A stretch of DNA of 64,000 nucleotides from Streptomyces sp. NRRL F-5126 (GTDB taxonomy: Bacteria; Actinomycetota; Actinomycetes; Streptomycetales; Streptomycetaceae). Both the position numbers and the translations under genes were made by a program. How positions within the stretch are numbered: position 1 is the first letter of the stretch; each line of letters opens with the position of its first letter. Below the pieces are notes generated by a model, which saw only the letters and a program-made list of their open reading frames with translations, was not told where the DNA came from and did not search any database. The stretch is taken from positions 806,001 to 870,000 of the forward strand of contig NZ_JOFZ01000001.1 of the NCBI RefSeq assembly GCF_000721265.1, given 5' to 3'. This document shows, piece by piece, positions 1-8,439 of this stretch.

Positions 1-590
1 TCCTGCCCCGTCCAGGACCGGTCGGCGAGGAGGCCCGCGGCGGCGCCCGCGATGTCGCGGGTCGCGATCGTCGCGAGAGGCTGGTCCGCCGCGCACGTCA
101 GGTAGAACGCTCCCTGCTCGGTGATCGCGTCGAGCTGGCCGAGCAGGTTCTCCATGTAGAAGGGCATCGACAGGGCCCGGTACGCGGCGCCCGACGCGGC
201 CAGCTCGGCGTCCATGGCGAAGGCCGCCGTCAGCACGCCGGCCGGCTTCGTCCAGCCGTGCCCCGCGCTCGAAACCCCCACGACATGCCCGACGCCGTGG
301 CGGGCGACGGCGGCGGCTCCCGCCCGGGCGAAGCCGACGTAGTGCGCCTCGGCGCTGGGCGCCGCCGGGTTCGGCGGGACGAGCCAGAACAGCGCGTCGG
401 CGCCGGGCAGCGCCCTGTCGAGCACGGCCGGGTCGTCGTGGGCCCCCTCGACGACCGCGACCCGCTCGCGGACCTCGCCGTCCAGACGCGAGGCGTCGCG
501 GACGACGACACGGACCTCCTCGCCCCGGTCGAGCAGCAGGCGGACCAGCGCGCGGCCGATCCGTCCTGTGGGTGTGGTGACGACGATCAT
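1..590 (-). CDS. NmrA-like NAD(P)-binding protein (partial, runs off left edge)
   Basis: Reading the minus strand from the ATG at 590 gives an open frame to the window edge. It begins MIVVTTPTGRIGRALVRLLL, a TGxxGxxG-type dinucleotide-binding turn after the first beta strand, followed by the VRVVVRD strand typical of the NmrA/atypical SDR family. Later segments (a VSSAGHGW-like strand, then SMPFYMENLLGQ) match the NmrA layout in which the active-site Tyr is not in a classical YxxxK. GGAGAT lies just upstream of the ATG. The gene is divergent from the TetR gene at 686, so it is probably that regulator's target. Such proteins act as cytosolic quinone/NAD(P)H oxidoreductases or redox sensors; which applies here cannot be told. 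The C-terminus is missing. Confidence 0.85.
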   Translation of the reverse strand, partial: MIVVTTPTGRIGRALVRLLLDRGEEVRVVVRDASRLDGEVRERVAVVEGAHDDPAVLDRALPGADALFWLVPPNPAAPSAEAHYVGFARAGAAAVARHGVGHVVGVSSAGHGWTKPAGVLTAAFAMDAELAASGAAYRALSMPFYMENLLGQLDAITEQGAFYLTCAADQPLATIATRDIAGAAAGLLADRSWTGQ

Positions 591-619
591 CGGAATCTCC
601 TCCATCACGGACCTAACAT

Positions 620-637
620 GAACCTGAACTCCGGTTC
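620..637. promoter_or_regulatory. Candidate TetR operator between NmrA-like and TetR genes
   Basis: An inverted repeat GAACC-N8-GGTTC lies in the 95-bp divergent gap, with weaker flanking symmetry (ACAT on the left, ATGT on the right). Its position between a TetR gene and its likely target suggests the operator. This is inferred from symmetry and place only. Confidence 0.45.
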
Positions 638-685
638 CGAATGTAGCCACGCCCGCCCCGCACCGTCAACTACGATTGACCGACC

Positions 686-1249
686 ATGGCCGTTTCCGAA
701 CGCCCGCTGCGCGCCGACGCCCGGCGCAACCGCGAGTCCGTGCTCGACGCCGCCGGCGAGCTGTTCGCCCAGCGGGGCGACGCCGTGCAGATGGATGAGA
801 TCGCCGAGCGCGCGGGCCTCGGCGTCGGCACGCTCTACCGCCACTTCGCCGACAAGCGCGCGCTGCTCGCGGCGATCATCGGCCGCAGGTTCGAGGCGAT
901 GACCGCCCTCGCGCGCGACGCCGACGGGGCCGAGGAGCCCTGGGCGGCGTTCGAGACGCTGCTGTACGGCTACCTGGAGGCCGCCGAGGCCGACGCCGCG
1001 TTCCGCTTCGCGCTCCTCGGCCCCGAGAAGCCCAGCTGGAACGACATCGCCGCGGAGAAGACGGACTTCTCCGCGATCACGGAACGCATCGTGCGCCGCG
1101 CCGTCGCCGCGGGCCGCCTCCGCGAGGACTTCCGCGCGGAGGACTTCGTCCTCGTCACCCGTGGCGCGATGGCGAACATGACGGCCGACGGCGCCTGGCG
1201 CAGGCACGTGGCGCTCCTGCTTGAGGGCATCCGCGGCACCGGGCACTGA
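686..1249 (+). CDS. TetR/AcrR family transcriptional regulator
   Basis: 187 residues. The N-terminus carries the TetR helix-turn-helix: RRNRESVLDAAGELFAQRG, then MDEIAERAGLGVGTLYRHFADKRALL, with the usual GVGTLYRHF recognition helix near residues 45-60. The remaining ~120 residues form the ligand-binding helical domain and have no recognisable ligand signature. It is divergent from the NmrA-like gene, with an inverted repeat between them, so autoregulation and control of that oxidoreductase are likely. Length is normal for the family. Confidence 0.92.
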   Translation: MAVSERPLRADARRNRESVLDAAGELFAQRGDAVQMDEIAERAGLGVGTLYRHFADKRALLAAIIGRRFEAMTALARDADGAEEPWAAFETLLYGYLEAAEADAAFRFALLGPEKPSWNDIAAEKTDFSAITERIVRRAVAAGRLREDFRAEDFVLVTRGAMANMTADGAWRRHVALLLEGIRGTGH

Positions 1250-1269
1250 GTCCGCAGCCGCCCGACCTC

Positions 1270-1480
1270 CGGCCCTGCGCCCGCCGCTGACGTCGCGCGA
1301 CGTGAGCACCTGCCGCCTCAGGAAGTCGGGCCGCTCCTTGTGGTTGGGCACGAGGATCGAGCCGAGGTACACGCCGAACAGGCACTGGTGCACGAAGAGG
1401 AAGGCGACCGCCTTGCCGGCGGCAGCACGACGGACAGCGCCGCGAGTCGGGGCGCGGCCAGGACACGCGCTTCGTACATA
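1270..1480 (-). pseudogene. Fatty acid desaturase fragment (decayed)
   Basis: On the minus strand two frames together give LAALSVVLPP followed by GKAVAFLFVHQCLFGVYLGS and then ILVPNHKERPDFLRRQVLTS. This is the HQ-x-L/F-G-x-YLG ... NHK ... FLRRQVLTSR block near the C-terminal part of actinobacterial membrane fatty acid desaturases. A one-base loss near 1413 (ctgccgccggcaag, where a further g would restore the frame) separates the two halves. The N-terminal histidine boxes and the last box are absent, and the frame runs on into the reverse complement of the TetR gene. Only ~70 codons remain, so this is a gene relic. It lies just downstream of the small gene at 1538-1819. Confidence 0.7.
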
Positions 1481-1537
1481 CGCCGACGGGACGGCCCGGA
1501 GTGTCCTCCGGCCGCCCCGTGGTTCGTGCCGTATGCG

Positions 1538-1819
1538 TCAGGCCAGGATGTCGCCGGGGGGCGTGGGCTCGGGCGCGGGGGCCGTGGGGGCCGGCGCGCA
1601 GGTGAAGCCCAGGCGGACGAGCGCCCTGCGGACCTCCTCCCCGGTGAAGTCCCTGCGGTCCTGCTTCGTGATGAGTGCTCCCACCTGCTTGACCGGGTAG
1701 AGCTTGCCACCGATCTTCGCGCACATCCCGGTGGCGGGCTCCGGCTTGACGCCCTTGGCCATCTGCTCCACTTCGCTCTTGATCAGGTCGAACGGGAATC
1801 GGGCGATCACACAGCGCAT
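1538..1819 (-). CDS. Small conserved actinobacterial protein (SCO5918-type, tentative)
   Basis: 93 residues beginning MRCVIARFPFDLIKSEVEQM. It contains GMCAKIGGKLYPVKQVGALI and TGEEVRRALVRLGFTC, and ends in a Pro/Ala-rich tail. I recall this protein as a small family of unknown function in streptomycetes found beside DEAD-box helicase and cold-shock genes, which is the arrangement here (helicase immediately upstream on the same strand). No catalytic motif or membrane segment is visible. It probably sits at the end of the cold-shock/helicase transcription unit. No function is proposed. Confidence 0.75.
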   Translation of the reverse strand: MRCVIARFPFDLIKSEVEQMAKGVKPEPATGMCAKIGGKLYPVKQVGALITKQDRRDFTGEEVRRALVRLGFTCAPAPTAPAPEPTPPGDILA

Positions 1820-1924
1820 GAGGTCCTCACCAAAGGGTCGATGGGCGTTCGAAAGGGCGGCGGGCCGCCGTGGCGGCGGTTCGCGCGAACCGCGTCAGCC
1901 GTGCGAGCCCCGCCTGTTGTGCGG

Positions 1925-3544
1925 TCAGCCGCGTTCCGTGCGGCGACGGCGGCGGTCCTGGGTGCCGGTGGCGTCCTTCGCCTGCCCGTCCGCCGGGCGG
2001 TGCGCCGCGCGGCGTGAGCGCGGGTTCGGGACCCCGTACGAGTCGCGCGCCGCGCCGCCGCCGGCGGAGCCCGAGCGCCGCTGCCTGCTGCCCGGCCTGC
2101 CGCGCCGGCCCTGGGACGAACCGCTGCCGCGCGCGGGGCGCTTGGCAGGCTCGGGGACGGTGATCGTCACGGGGACGCCCGACGGCGCCTGCGCGCCGGT
2201 GATCCGGGTCAGTTCCGCCTCGCCCGAGCTCACCTGGGTGGTCTCGGCCGTGATGTTCGCGTCGGCGAGCAGCCGGGTCATCTGGCGCCGCTGGTCGGGC
2301 AGGACGAGCGTGACGACGAGCCCGGACTCGCCGGCGCGCGCGGTCCTGCCGCCGCGGTGCAGGTAGTCCTTGTGGTCGGCGGGCGGGTCGACGTTGACGA
2401 CGAGGTCGAGGCTGTCGACGTGGATGCCGCGCGCCGCGACGTTGGTCGCGACCAGCACCGTCACCTGGCCGTCCTTGAACTGCGCCAGGGTGCGCGTGCG
2501 CTGGGACTGCGACTTGCCGCCGTGCAGGGCCGCGGCCCGCACGCCCTGCTTGAGCAGGTTCTTCGCCAGCCGGTCGGCGGCGTGCTTGGTGTCGAGGAAC
2601 ATCAGGACGCGTCCCTCGCGGGCCGCGATCTCGACCGTCACGGCCGCCTTGTCGAGGTCGCGGACGTGCAGCACGTGGTGCTCCATCGTCGTGACCACAC
2701 CGTCCGACAGGTCTCCCACGTGCACCACGGCGTCGCTGAGGTAGCGCTTGACGAGCCGGTCGATGTTCGCGTCGAGGGTGGCGGAGAACAGCATGTGCTG
2801 CGCGCCGGGCGCGACCTGGTCGACGAGCGCCGTCACCTGCGGCAGGAACCCCATGTCGGCCATCTGGTCCGCCTCGTCGAGGACGCTGACCGTAACGTCG
2901 GACAGCACGCAGTCGCCGCGGTCGACGAGGTCGCGCAGGCGGCCCGGGGTCGCCACGACGACCTCGGCGCCCGAGCGGAGCGCGTCGGCCTGGCGGCCGA
3001 TCGACAGCCCGCCGACGACGGTGGCCGTCCGCACGTTCAGGGCGCGCGCGTACGGCGCGAGCGCGGCCGTCACCTGCTGCGCCAGCTCCCTCGTGGGGAC
3101 GAGGACCATCGCGAGCGGCCGCCGCGGTTGTGCCCTGCGGCCCGCGGTGCGGGCGACCAGGGAGAGACCGAAGGCGAGCGTCTTGCCCGAGCCTGTGCGG
3201 CCGCGGCCGAGCACGTCACGGCCGGCCAGCGAGTTCGGCAGTGTCGCGGCCTGTACGGGGAACGGCGCGGTCACGCCCTCGGCCGCCAGTGCGGCGAGCA
3301 GCGGCGCGGGCATGTCCAGTTCGGAGAAGTCCGTCACCGCGGGCAGGGCCGGTGTGACCGGCTCGGGGACGGTGAACTCCCGTACGGGAGCGGCGGGCCG
3401 GTAGCCCCGGCCGGCGCCCGCGCCACCGCCTCCGCCGGAGCGGCGCCCGCCGCCCGCGCGGGGAGCGGATCCGGACCTGCGGCCCGCCGTGCCCCGGCGG
3501 GAGGATCCGGACGAGCGGTTGTTCGTGCTGGGTGATCGGTTCAA
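1925..3544 (-). CDS. DEAD-box ATP-dependent RNA helicase
   Basis: 539 residues from a TTG at 3544 that has GAGGAAGG upstream; a longer open frame to 3862 exists but is out of keeping with the RBS and would cross the terminator-like hairpin at 3720-3757. After a basic Ser/Gly/Arg-rich N-tail (~1-75) come helicase motifs I (GRGRTGSGKTLAF), Ia (PTRELAQQ), II (DEAD), III (SAT) and VI (HRGGRTARAG). The C-tail is again Arg/Gly-rich, as in helicases that bind structured RNA. It unwinds RNA in the cytosol. Placed after the cold-shock gene, it most likely acts in cold adaptation, removing mRNA or rRNA structures at low temperature. Confidence 0.93.
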   Translation of the reverse strand: MNRSPSTNNRSSGSSRRGTAGRRSGSAPRAGGGRRSGGGGGAGAGRGYRPAAPVREFTVPEPVTPALPAVTDFSELDMPAPLLAALAAEGVTAPFPVQAATLPNSLAGRDVLGRGRTGSGKTLAFGLSLVARTAGRRAQPRRPLAMVLVPTRELAQQVTAALAPYARALNVRTATVVGGLSIGRQADALRSGAEVVVATPGRLRDLVDRGDCVLSDVTVSVLDEADQMADMGFLPQVTALVDQVAPGAQHMLFSATLDANIDRLVKRYLSDAVVHVGDLSDGVVTTMEHHVLHVRDLDKAAVTVEIAAREGRVLMFLDTKHAADRLAKNLLKQGVRAAALHGGKSQSQRTRTLAQFKDGQVTVLVATNVAARGIHVDSLDLVVNVDPPADHKDYLHRGGRTARAGESGLVVTLVLPDQRRQMTRLLADANITAETTQVSSGEAELTRITGAQAPSGVPVTITVPEPAKRPARGSGSSQGRRGRPGSRQRRSGSAGGGAARDSYGVPNPRSRRAAHRPADGQAKDATGTQDRRRRRTERG

Positions 3545-3719
3545 TGCAGAACCTTCCTCGATGCGGCACGTATCGAGGAATTCCCGGCACCGCGGACGGT
3601 ACGAAGATTCGCAGGAACGAGCCGGGTACAGCAATGGGCGGCCCGGTCGATTTCGGCGAGGAATTACGGTCGGGCATGACCGGTGTCCTCCGTGCCGGAA
3701 CGCGTCCGGACACGGAGAC

Positions 3720-3757
3720 GCGGCCGGGGGCTGAGCAAGGCTGAGCACCCCGGCCGC
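3720..3757 (-). terminator. Hairpin after the cold-shock gene
   Basis: Perfect inverted repeat GCGGCCGGGG / CCCCGGCCGC (10 bp, extendable by one pair) with an 18-nt loop, about 20 nt past the cold-shock stop codon and before the helicase start. It could terminate most transcripts and leave read-through into the helicase. There is no U-tract, as is usual in actinobacteria. Confidence 0.6.
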
Positions 3758-3776
3758 GACGCGACCGCGCGGAAGA

Positions 3777-3980
3777 TCAGGCGGGAACGATGTTCTCGGC
3801 CTGCGGGCCCTTCTGGCCCTGCGTGACGTCGAAGGTGACCTTCTGGCCCTCCTGGAGCTCACGGTAGCCCTGCGTCGCGATGTTGGAGTAGTGGGCGAAG
3901 ACGTCGGCGCCGCCGCCGTCCTGCTCGATGAAGCCGAAGCCCTTTTCCGAGTTGAACCACTTCACGGTTCCAGTAGCCAT
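3777..3980 (-). CDS. Cold-shock protein (CspA family)
   Basis: 67 residues, one complete cold-shock domain: [20 protein letters not shown] carries RNP1 (KGFGFI), then DVFAHYSNI carries RNP2 (VFAHY). It is the normal family length. It binds single-stranded RNA/DNA as an RNA chaperone in the cytosol. RBS GGAGAT lies before the ATG. The helicase follows on the same strand after a hairpin, giving a cold-shock protein/RNA helicase pair. The ~230 nt upstream are untranslated and relatively AT-rich for this genome, compatible with a regulated mRNA leader. Confidence 0.96.
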   Translation of the reverse strand: MATGTVKWFNSEKGFGFIEQDGGGADVFAHYSNIATQGYRELQEGQKVTFDVTQGQKGPQAENIVPA

Positions 3981-4190
3981 GTCATATCTCCATTCGGGGC
4001 AGTTTCAGGACCACACTGTGCGGCCCTGCGTCGCCGCATGATTGCCCCGCCCGGAGATCTCGAAGATCGAGGATCTCGGAAAAACGAAAGTGCGCCCGCC
4101 AGCACATCTGTAGAAGGCCGACAAGCACACTCGAAGTCTTGGGAGTCTTGGGAACCACAACTGCAACTTCCATGAACGGTAGCACGCCGT
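3981..4190 (-). promoter_or_regulatory. Promoter and probable long leader of the cold-shock gene
   Basis: No gene was found in this stretch. It is the most AT-rich part of the first 8 kb (for example around 4080-4175). Cold-shock genes often have long structured leaders that govern translation at low temperature; that role is inferred from place and composition, not from a recognised structure. Confidence 0.35.
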
Positions 4191-4214
4191 GCGCGCGTGT
4201 GCGCGGAAAGATCT

Positions 4215-4786
4215 TCACGGGCCCGGGCGGCCGGCCGGGAGCCGCACCCGGGCCGGACGCGCGCTGCGCACGGTGGCGACGCCCAGGGCGAGCAGCCAGT
4301 AGCCGAGGAGCGCGCCCATCAGCGCCGTGGTGCCCCAGCCGTTGGCCGCGTAGAAGTTGCTGGGGTCGTTGCCGAAGAAGAGGGACGGCACGAACGCCAG
4401 GTTCACGGCGGCGAGCGCGTACGCCGTCCAGCCGGTCCAGCGCGGCAGCAGGCCGGCGCGGGAGACCGCGTGGCCGACGGAGGTCAGGAAGATCCCCAGC
4501 ATCAGGCGGGAGATCGACCCGTACAGGATCCGGCTTCGAGGCCGCTGGAGACCAGCGTGACGGTCGCGTGGACCAGGCCCGAGGCGAGGGCCGTCGTGCC
4601 GGCCCACTCGTGCTCGGGGCTGACACGCCTCACCAGCTCGCGGAAGGACGTCACGAACACGACGAGGAGCCCGAGCGCGACGATGCCGACGAGCAGTCTC
4701 GCCAGTACGTTCGAGGCCGGCGGCGGCCCTGAGTAGAGGAAGTAGAGCGGCACTTCGACGATGAGTGCCGCCGCGGCGGCGCTCAT
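4215..4786 (-). pseudogene. Frameshifted multi-spanning membrane protein (DUF4386-like, tentative)
   Basis: The N-terminal half reads MSAAAAALIVEVPLYFLYSG then LARLLVGIVALGLLVVFVTS in one frame up to about 4535. The C-terminal half continues in another frame: ILYGSISRLMLGIFLTSVGH, LLPRWTGWTAYALAAVNLAF, VPSLFFGNDPSNFYAANGWG. The joint at ~4525-4540 (after VSSGLEAG) needs an indel, and the segment normally found between these helices looks shortened. Both halves are hydrophobic and fit one 5-6 helix membrane protein of unknown function. Unless the assembly is wrong here, the gene is inactive. Confidence 0.6.
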
Positions 4787-4976
4787 CGTGGCGCGCGGGG
4801 CCGCGCCCGTCGCTGGGCCTGGGGACCGGACCCCGGGTGCACCTGCCACCACCACGAACGACTGTGCGACACGGGTGCGGGGCGGGCGCCACAAGCGGCC
4901 CGCTTCCCCATCTTCCCGGCGGAAGTGATCCGGCCGGGAATAATGAGCGAAAACGGTAGCCAACGGACAGGACGCA

Positions 4977-6629
4977 ATGAATATCGGCCGCCCCCGTCGA
5001 TCGAACAGCATGCGACAGGGCCGCGTTTCCACAGGCCCGGACCGCTCCGCGAACGACCAGATGCTCCGCTCGCTGCTGCGCAGGCGGAAGCAGCCCTTGA
5101 CGGAGGCCGACGTCACCGTCACCAACACGGAAGAGATCAGCCGTGCGGTGTCGGCGGCGGCGCTCGGCAACATGATGGAGTGGTTCGACTTCGGCGTGTA
5201 CGCCTACCTGGCGACCACGTTGGGGAAGGTCTTCTTCCCGTCGAGTTCGCCGGGCGCCCAGGTCGTCTCCACGTTCGCGACCTTCGCCGCCGCGTTCTTC
5301 GTCCGTCCGCTCGGCGGCCTGGTCTTCGGGCCGCTCGGCGACCGCATCGGCCGCAAGCGCGTGCTCGCCGTCACCATGATCATGATGGCGATCTCCACGT
5401 TCGCCGTGGGGTTCCTGCCCGGGTACGCGGCGGTCGGGTTCGCCGCGCCGATCCTGCTGCTGATCTGCCGCCTGGTGCAGGGGTTCTCCACCGGCGGCGA
5501 GTACGCGGGCGCCACCACGTACATCGCGGAGTACGCGCCCGACAAGCGCCGCGGCTTCCTCGGCAGTTGGCTCGACTTCGGCACGTTCGTCGGGTACGCG
5601 CTCGGCTCCGGCATCGTCACCCTCCTGACCGCACTGCTCGGCGCCGACGGGATGGTGGACTGGGGATGGCGCGTGCCGTTCTTCGTCGCGGGCCCGCTCG
5701 GCCTCGTCGGCCTGTACATGCGGCTGCGCCTTGAGGAGACGCCGGCGTTCCTGCGGGAGCAGGAGGCCGAGGAGGCCGCGGAGCAGCACTGGGCCGGCGC
5801 CTCCCCGGAGGCCGCCCCCGTGGAGGACGAAATCGCCAAGAGCGCACGGCAGTCGGGCAAGGGGCGGCTCAGGGAGATCTTCACCGGGCAGTGGGCGGCC
5901 ATCCTCATCTGCATGGGGCTCGTCCTGCTCTACAACGTCACCAACTACATGGTGACGTCCTACCTGCCGACCTTCATGACGGAGAACGTGGGGATCGGCG
6001 ACGTCACCGCGCAGCTGCTGATCCTCGGCACGATGGTGATGGTGGCCGTGACCATCACCGTCGTCGGGCGCTCCTCGGACCGGTGGGGCCGCCGGCCGAT
6101 GTTCCTCGGCGGCTCCATCGCGATGGTGGTGCTGGCGGCGCCCGCGGTGCTGCTGATCAGGCAGGGCGGCGTGCTGATGCCCGCGATCGGCTGCGCGATC
6201 CTCGGGCTGCTGCTGGTGTGTTTCGCGGGCACGTCCGCGTCCACACTGCCCGCCCTGTTCCCGACGAGGATCCGCTACGGCGCCCTGTCGATCTCCTTCA
6301 ACGTGTCGGTGTCCCTGTTCGGCGGCACGACGCCGCTGATCGCGTCCGCGATCGTGGAGGGGACCGGCGACGAGATGGTGCCCGCCTACTACCTGATGAT
6401 CGCGGGGCTGGTCGGGCTCATCTCGACGTTCTTCCTGCACGAGACGGCGGGCAAGCCGCTGCGCGGCTCGGGGCCGATGGTGGAGACCGAGGAGCAGGCG
6501 CGCAGCCTGGTGGCGCGCAGCCGCACGGAGGCGGGGCGCCAGGCGCGTGACGTGTGGCTGAGGGTGCGGCACCCCGGCGGGCACCACACGGAGGAGTCCC
6601 GTCGCCCGGACTGGTGGGACGGCGAGTGA
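4977..6629 (+). CDS. MFS transporter, metabolite:H+ symporter type (ProP-like)
   Basis: 550 residues. After a ~65-residue polar N-tail, the first helix has NMMEWFDFGVYAYLATTLGK, the signature start of the MHS subfamily (ProP, KgtP, ShiA). PLGDRIGRKRVL is the loop 2-3 motif of MFS proteins, and RLVQGFSTGGEYAGA is the helix-4/5 GGE motif. Twelve helices can be drawn. A second RSSDRWGRRPMF loop lies in the C-half. The family imports proline, betaine or small carboxylates with protons. The acidic cytoplasmic insert at ~260-300 resembles ProP. The exact substrate cannot be read from sequence. It stands alone, between a broken membrane gene and a terminator. Confidence 0.88.
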   Translation: MNIGRPRRSNSMRQGRVSTGPDRSANDQMLRSLLRRRKQPLTEADVTVTNTEEISRAVSAAALGNMMEWFDFGVYAYLATTLGKVFFPSSSPGAQVVSTFATFAAAFFVRPLGGLVFGPLGDRIGRKRVLAVTMIMMAISTFAVGFLPGYAAVGFAAPILLLICRLVQGFSTGGEYAGATTYIAEYAPDKRRGFLGSWLDFGTFVGYALGSGIVTLLTALLGADGMVDWGWRVPFFVAGPLGLVGLYMRLRLEETPAFLREQEAEEAAEQHWAGASPEAAPVEDEIAKSARQSGKGRLREIFTGQWAAILICMGLVLLYNVTNYMVTSYLPTFMTENVGIGDVTAQLLILGTMVMVAVTITVVGRSSDRWGRRPMFLGGSIAMVVLAAPAVLLIRQGGVLMPAIGCAILGLLLVCFAGTSASTLPALFPTRIRYGALSISFNVSVSLFGGTTPLIASAIVEGTGDEMVPAYYLMIAGLVGLISTFFLHETAGKPLRGSGPMVETEEQARSLVARSRTEAGRQARDVWLRVRHPGGHHTEESRRPDWWDGE

Positions 6630-6635
6630 CGGAAG

Positions 6636-6673
6636 CGGTGCCCGCGTCGCGCGGGTGCGCGGCGCGGGCACCG
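6636..6673. terminator. Bidirectional terminator
   Basis: Perfect 11-bp inverted repeat CGGTGCCCGCG / CGCGGGCACCG with a 16-nt loop, between the convergent stop codons of the transporter (6629) and the sedolisin (6679). Confidence 0.7.
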
Positions 6674-6678
6674 TCGGG

Positions 6679-8085
6679 TCAGTGCCTGCGCGCCAGCGCG
6701 GGGACGAACCTGTTCGCGTCGATCGTGCCGACGCCCGTCGCCATGTCGTACCCGGGCACGGCCTGGTAACCGGTGACGCCCGCGTACGAGTTGTCCGTGC
6801 CGTCCTTCACGTCCACGATGCCCGTGAAGGGGTTCCACGGCGACTGCGCCGCCAGGCTGTACAGCGCCCGGTGGATGTCGCCGAGGCGCCGGCCCGCCTG
6901 CTGGTCCGCGAGGGCGACGATGCCGGAGAAGAGCGGGCCGGCCTCGCTCGTGCCGCCGGAGACGCCCCAGCCGGTCTCCTTCGGGTCGTAGCTCGTGTAC
7001 GTCCAGGCTCCGCCGTTCACGGCGGCGGACATCGACACGTCGGGCGTGCCGCGGCGGCTGCCGACGACGCGCCTGACGGTGTTCTGGTACGAGGGCCTGG
7101 CGAACACGTGCGACTGGCCGCCGCCGCCCGCGCCGTTGTCGTTGTAGACGCTGTCGGGTGCCGTGCGGTCGCCGTTGGCGTCGAGGTGCAACTGGGTGCC
7201 GCCGATCGATGTCACCAGCGGGTCTCCGGACGGCCAGGAGTTGACCGGCATCGTGTAGTAGCCGACGCCGTCCGCCGTCGAGTCGGTGGCGCCGCCGTCG
7301 CCCGATGAGGCGAGCACGGTCACCTTGTGCCTCTTGGCGTCCTTGAACGCGTACCGCAGCTTCTGGATGCTGGAGAAGTCGCCCTTGTCGAAGCCGGGGA
7401 AGGTGTTCTCGGTCGCGCCGAAGCTCTGCGTGATGACGTCGCCGATGCCCCGGTCGATGAGGCTCTTCTCGGCGTCCATCATCTCCGGCAGGCCGGTGAC
7501 GCCCTCGGTCTCGGCGACGCCGGTCTCGACGAGGACGATGTGCGCGTCGGGCGCGACGGCGTGCGCCATCTGCACGTCGAGGCTGGTCTCGCCCGCCCAG
7601 CCGGTCATCGTCGCGTCCGTGGGGTCGAACTTCGGCACCTTGCCCCACTTCACGACGTCCACGTGCGTGCTCTTCATGCCGAACTGCTTGCTGTACACGT
7701 CGAGGTCGTGCTGCACGGTGGGCGAGCCGAAGGAGTCGACGATGACGATCGTGCGGCCCTTCCCGGTGATGCCCCGCCGGTAGAGGGGGTTCAGGTCGTA
7801 CGCCTGCCGGTACTGCGTGGGCGTGTAGCAGGCGATGCCGTACTGGGCCTCGCACTGGGCGGTGGTGAGCGGCCCGCGCGCGCCGCGGACGGCCTGGTGG
7901 CCCGCGATGGCGGGCACGGGCTGCGGCAGCGCCGCGCTCTCGGCGCGGACGGCCGCGGCGCCGGCCGCCCCCGAGCCGGAAGGCGCGCCGGGCGCGGTCA
8001 CCAGGGCGCAGGTCGCGAGGGCGGTGGCCCCTATGGCCAGCGCCGCGGCTCTCTTCCGGGGCTGAGCCGGGAGAACTCTGTGCAT
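6679..8085 (-). CDS. Secreted S53 family peptidase (sedolisin)
   Basis: 468 residues. A basic start and hydrophobic stretch (LAIGATALATCALVTA, ~16-32) form the signal sequence. Catalytic residues fit sedolisins: Glu166 and Asp170 in GETSLDVQMAHAVAPDA, Asp263 of the oxyanion site in SSGDGG, and Ser380 in SGGTSEAGP. The C-terminal DxxxG...GYDMATGVG segment supplies the calcium site. The family is made of acid-acting endopeptidases. A pro-domain is nearly absent (~60 residues between the signal and the catalytic core), as in other short actinobacterial members. AAGGAG lies 8 nt before the ATG. A 15-bp palindrome upstream may control it. Confidence 0.93.
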   Translation of the reverse strand: MHRVLPAQPRKRAAALAIGATALATCALVTAPGAPSGSGAAGAAAVRAESAALPQPVPAIAGHQAVRGARGPLTTAQCEAQYGIACYTPTQYRQAYDLNPLYRRGITGKGRTIVIVDSFGSPTVQHDLDVYSKQFGMKSTHVDVVKWGKVPKFDPTDATMTGWAGETSLDVQMAHAVAPDAHIVLVETGVAETEGVTGLPEMMDAEKSLIDRGIGDVITQSFGATENTFPGFDKGDFSSIQKLRYAFKDAKRHKVTVLASSGDGGATDSTADGVGYYTMPVNSWPSGDPLVTSIGGTQLHLDANGDRTAPDSVYNDNGAGGGGQSHVFARPSYQNTVRRVVGSRRGTPDVSMSAAVNGGAWTYTSYDPKETGWGVSGGTSEAGPLFSGIVALADQQAGRRLGDIHRALYSLAAQSPWNPFTGIVDVKDGTDNSYAGVTGYQAVPGYDMATGVGTIDANRFVPALARRH

Positions 8086-8439
8086 GGAGATGCTCCTTGC
8101 ATGGAGTGGATCATGCCGACCGATCGGATGATCGATATGACGATCAGATCGTCAGGTCGGTCCCGGGACAAGGATCCGGGCGCCAACGGGCCGCCTGTTT
8201 ACCCCTGTCAGCCGAATAATTTGCCGGTGCATGACATTTCTGTGACCCCGCGCGCGCGTCGGAGGGCCGGACCCGGCCAGGGCGGAGCCATGCCAGGGGG
8301 CGGCAGCGAAAGCACAGGAAAAGGGCAGGTCATCCCGGAGAGGTAAGGAGCAGATAAATTTTTGCCGCTCAGCTGATTGAGCCGGGCCGAGAAGGTCACT
8401 CGAACTCGGTCACACGCCACAGCGAAGGAGGTGGCCGAG
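8086..8439. promoter_or_regulatory. Divergent promoter region with GATC-rich palindromes
   Basis: There is no gene in this 354-bp gap between the sedolisin and SPW genes. It contains a perfect 15-bp palindrome GACGATC-A-GATCGTC at 8139-8153, next to a second one, GATCG-N6-CGATC, at 8130-8145. These look like a regulator binding site for the peptidase promoter. The rest shows nothing recognisable. Confidence 0.5.

Noticed and set aside
2357..3535. Long plus-strand ORF opposite the helicase
   Set aside because: Shadow of high third-position GC; all helicase motifs are on the minus strand.
4215..6671. 818-codon minus-strand ORF
   Set aside because: Most of it is the reverse complement of the ProP-like gene with Arg/His/Ala-rich nonsense; only its last ~100 codons are a real membrane-protein fragment.
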